Shown here in pieces: positions 63,059 through 64,000 of a stretch of DNA of 64,000 nucleotides. This DNA comes from Streptomyces natalensis ATCC 27448 (GTDB lineage Bacteria; Actinomycetota; Actinomycetes; Streptomycetales; Streptomycetaceae), in NCBI RefSeq assembly GCF_000935125.1, contig NZ_JRKI01000034.1, positions 670,318 through 734,317 of the forward strand. Direction: 5' to 3'. The position numbers and the translations under genes were made by a program. The stretch's first letter is position 1; each line of letters begins with the position of its first letter. The notes beneath the pieces were generated by a model. It was not told where the DNA came from and did no database searches. It saw nothing but the letters and a program-made list of their open reading frames with translations.

Positions 63059-64000
63059 CTACGACTCCCACACCCCCACGGCCGTACGGTCCCCCGCATG
63101 GCCCGCGCTGGGCAGCTGGGCGGCGGACAGAAAGGCGGGCAGGTCGGGCGGCTGTCCACCGCACCGCATGGCGAGCCGGTCGGCGTACGCGGTGTCGGCG
63201 CGCAGCGGCCGCGCCAGGCCCGTACTGCACATCAGCAGGGTGTCCCCGGCGCGGCCGTCGACCGGCCGGAAGAGGAACGCCCCGCCCTGCGGCGCGGCGG
63301 GCTCCAGGTCCTGCCACGCACCGTCGCACAGGCGGAAGAAGCCGCCGGCGCCGGCGCCGAAGAACACCCGGGTACGGCAGTCGGGGTCGGCGGGCAGCAG
63401 CAGACAGCGCACCGCGGCCGGGAACTCCTCCGCTGCGGCGGGCGGTTCCGCGGTGGGCTCCGTCGTGCGGCCGCGCAGGGTGCCGTAGCCGCGGGCGGTG
63501 AGCCGATGGAGGCCGGACCGCAGGGCGTCGCGGCGGCCGCCGCGGAGGTCCTCGGCCAGTCGGGTGCCGCTGCGGCCGACCGCGGCGGCGATCCGGGCGC
63601 AGGCGTCGCGGGCGGCGCGCGGCGAGCCCTCGGGGCCGGGGCTGCCGGTGGCGACGGCCACCAGGATCAGGGTGTCGCGGCCGCTGCCGAAGCGGGCGGT
63701 GAGCAGGGCGTCGCGGCGGGCTTCGCCGTGGTAGCGGGCCCGGTCGCCGCGCAGGGAGACGGCACGCAGGGTGAGACAGCCGTAGGCGGCGCCGTCCAGC
63801 TCGGTGTCGGGGACCAGGGCGCCGAGGTCGGCGGGGTCGGCGGCGGGGAGGGCCACTGGGGGGTGGGCCAAGGGGACGCAGGAGGGCCGGACGTCGGGGC
63901 GGGGGACGGCGGAGGGCGGGACGGGCTCCGGCTCGGGGGGCCCGGCGGAGGGGGGGGCGGGCTCGGGCTCGGGGGGGGCGGCGGAGGGGGGGGCGGGCGC
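63059..64000 (-). CDS. PP2C-like protein, cut by the window edge
   Basis: The reading frame is open from the stop at 63059 through the right edge, so the start is outside. Near the edge it encodes a Pro/Glu/Ala repeat (PPSA, PPEPEP), probably a disordered linker. The C-terminal 270 residues (DLGALVPDTELDGAAYGCLTLRAVS, ARRDALLTARFG, LRCLLLPADP-type blocks) match actinomycete proteins annotated as PP2C-domain phosphatases. The metal-binding Asp residues are not obvious, so activity is uncertain. Confidence 0.65.
   Translation of the reverse strand, partial: APAPPSAAPPEPEPAPPSAGPPEPEPVPPSAVPRPDVRPSCVPLAHPPVALPAADPADLGALVPDTELDGAAYGCLTLRAVSLRGDRARYHGEARRDALLTARFGSGRDTLILVAVATGSPGPEGSPRAARDACARIAAAVGRSGTRLAEDLRGGRRDALRSGLHRLTARGYGTLRGRTTEPTAEPPAAAEEFPAAVRCLLLPADPDCRTRVFFGAGAGGFFRLCDGAWQDLEPAAPQGGAFLFRPVDGRAGDTLLMCSTGLARPLRADTAYADRLAMRCGGQPPDLPAFLSAAQLPSAGHAGDRTAVGVWES

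Overview
The window is chromosomal DNA from a Streptomyces-like actinomycete. This rests on the very high G+C content, frequent GTG starts, ATGA/GTGA translational overlaps, and families typical of the genus (DUF2637, Eis-like GNAT, AIM24, an RNase Sa homologue, a GH46 chitosanase, an XRE-cupin regulator with a tiny membrane partner). The species cannot be fixed from the sequence alone. No rRNA, tRNA or CRISPR array was seen.

Layout. 0.25-2 kb: an O-methyltransferase and a GNAT acetyltransferase. 2.3-9.3 kb: a sugar ABC import locus (GntR regulator, two tandem paralogous lipoprotein binding proteins, permease, ATPase, ROK sugar kinase, small membrane protein) with a 13-bp candidate GntR operator in front of both the regulator and the first binding-protein gene. 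9.4-15 kb: accessory genes (SDR, PheC-like binding protein, KDPG-type aldolase, secreted RNase, XRE-cupin pair, AIM24 protein).

15-38 kb and 46-56 kb hold a purine salvage and catabolism region. It has guanine or 8-oxoguanine deaminase, xanthine dehydrogenase (three subunits plus XdhC and MocA), urate oxidase, HIU hydrolase, OHCU decarboxylase, allantoinase, allantoicase, malate synthase, hydroxypyruvate isomerase, tartronate semialdehyde reductase, catalase, two intact purine permeases, an AllR-like IclR repressor and a PucR-type regulator. Together these run guanine to xanthine to urate to allantoin to allantoate and then glyoxylate. Malate synthase consumes glyoxylate and catalase removes the peroxide made by urate oxidase. 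Four copies of one inverted repeat (TCAACA-N3-TGTTGA type) lie before allantoinase, malate synthase, the uricase operon and catalase, which suggests one AllR-type regulon. Ureidoglycolate lyase and glyoxylate carboligase were not found here.

Decay and mobility in the same region: a second NCS2 permease has lost about 220 central residues in frame; fragments resembling an NCS1 permease lie upstream of allantoinase; a 168-bp MITE-like element with 25-bp terminal repeats abuts an acyl-CoA ligase and supplies its stop codon; a TnpB-like transposase is frameshifted; and a 31-bp repeat sits in the same reading frame inside two unrelated genes.

The rest holds two acyl-CoA ligases, a tautomerase, a LysR regulator, a zinc-ribbon protein with an Mrr-like domain whose nuclease lysine appears lost, a Ser/Thr kinase, a FhuF-like iron reductase behind an iron box, a DUF2637 membrane protein, an anti-sigma-type ATPase and, cut by the right edge, a PP2C-like protein.
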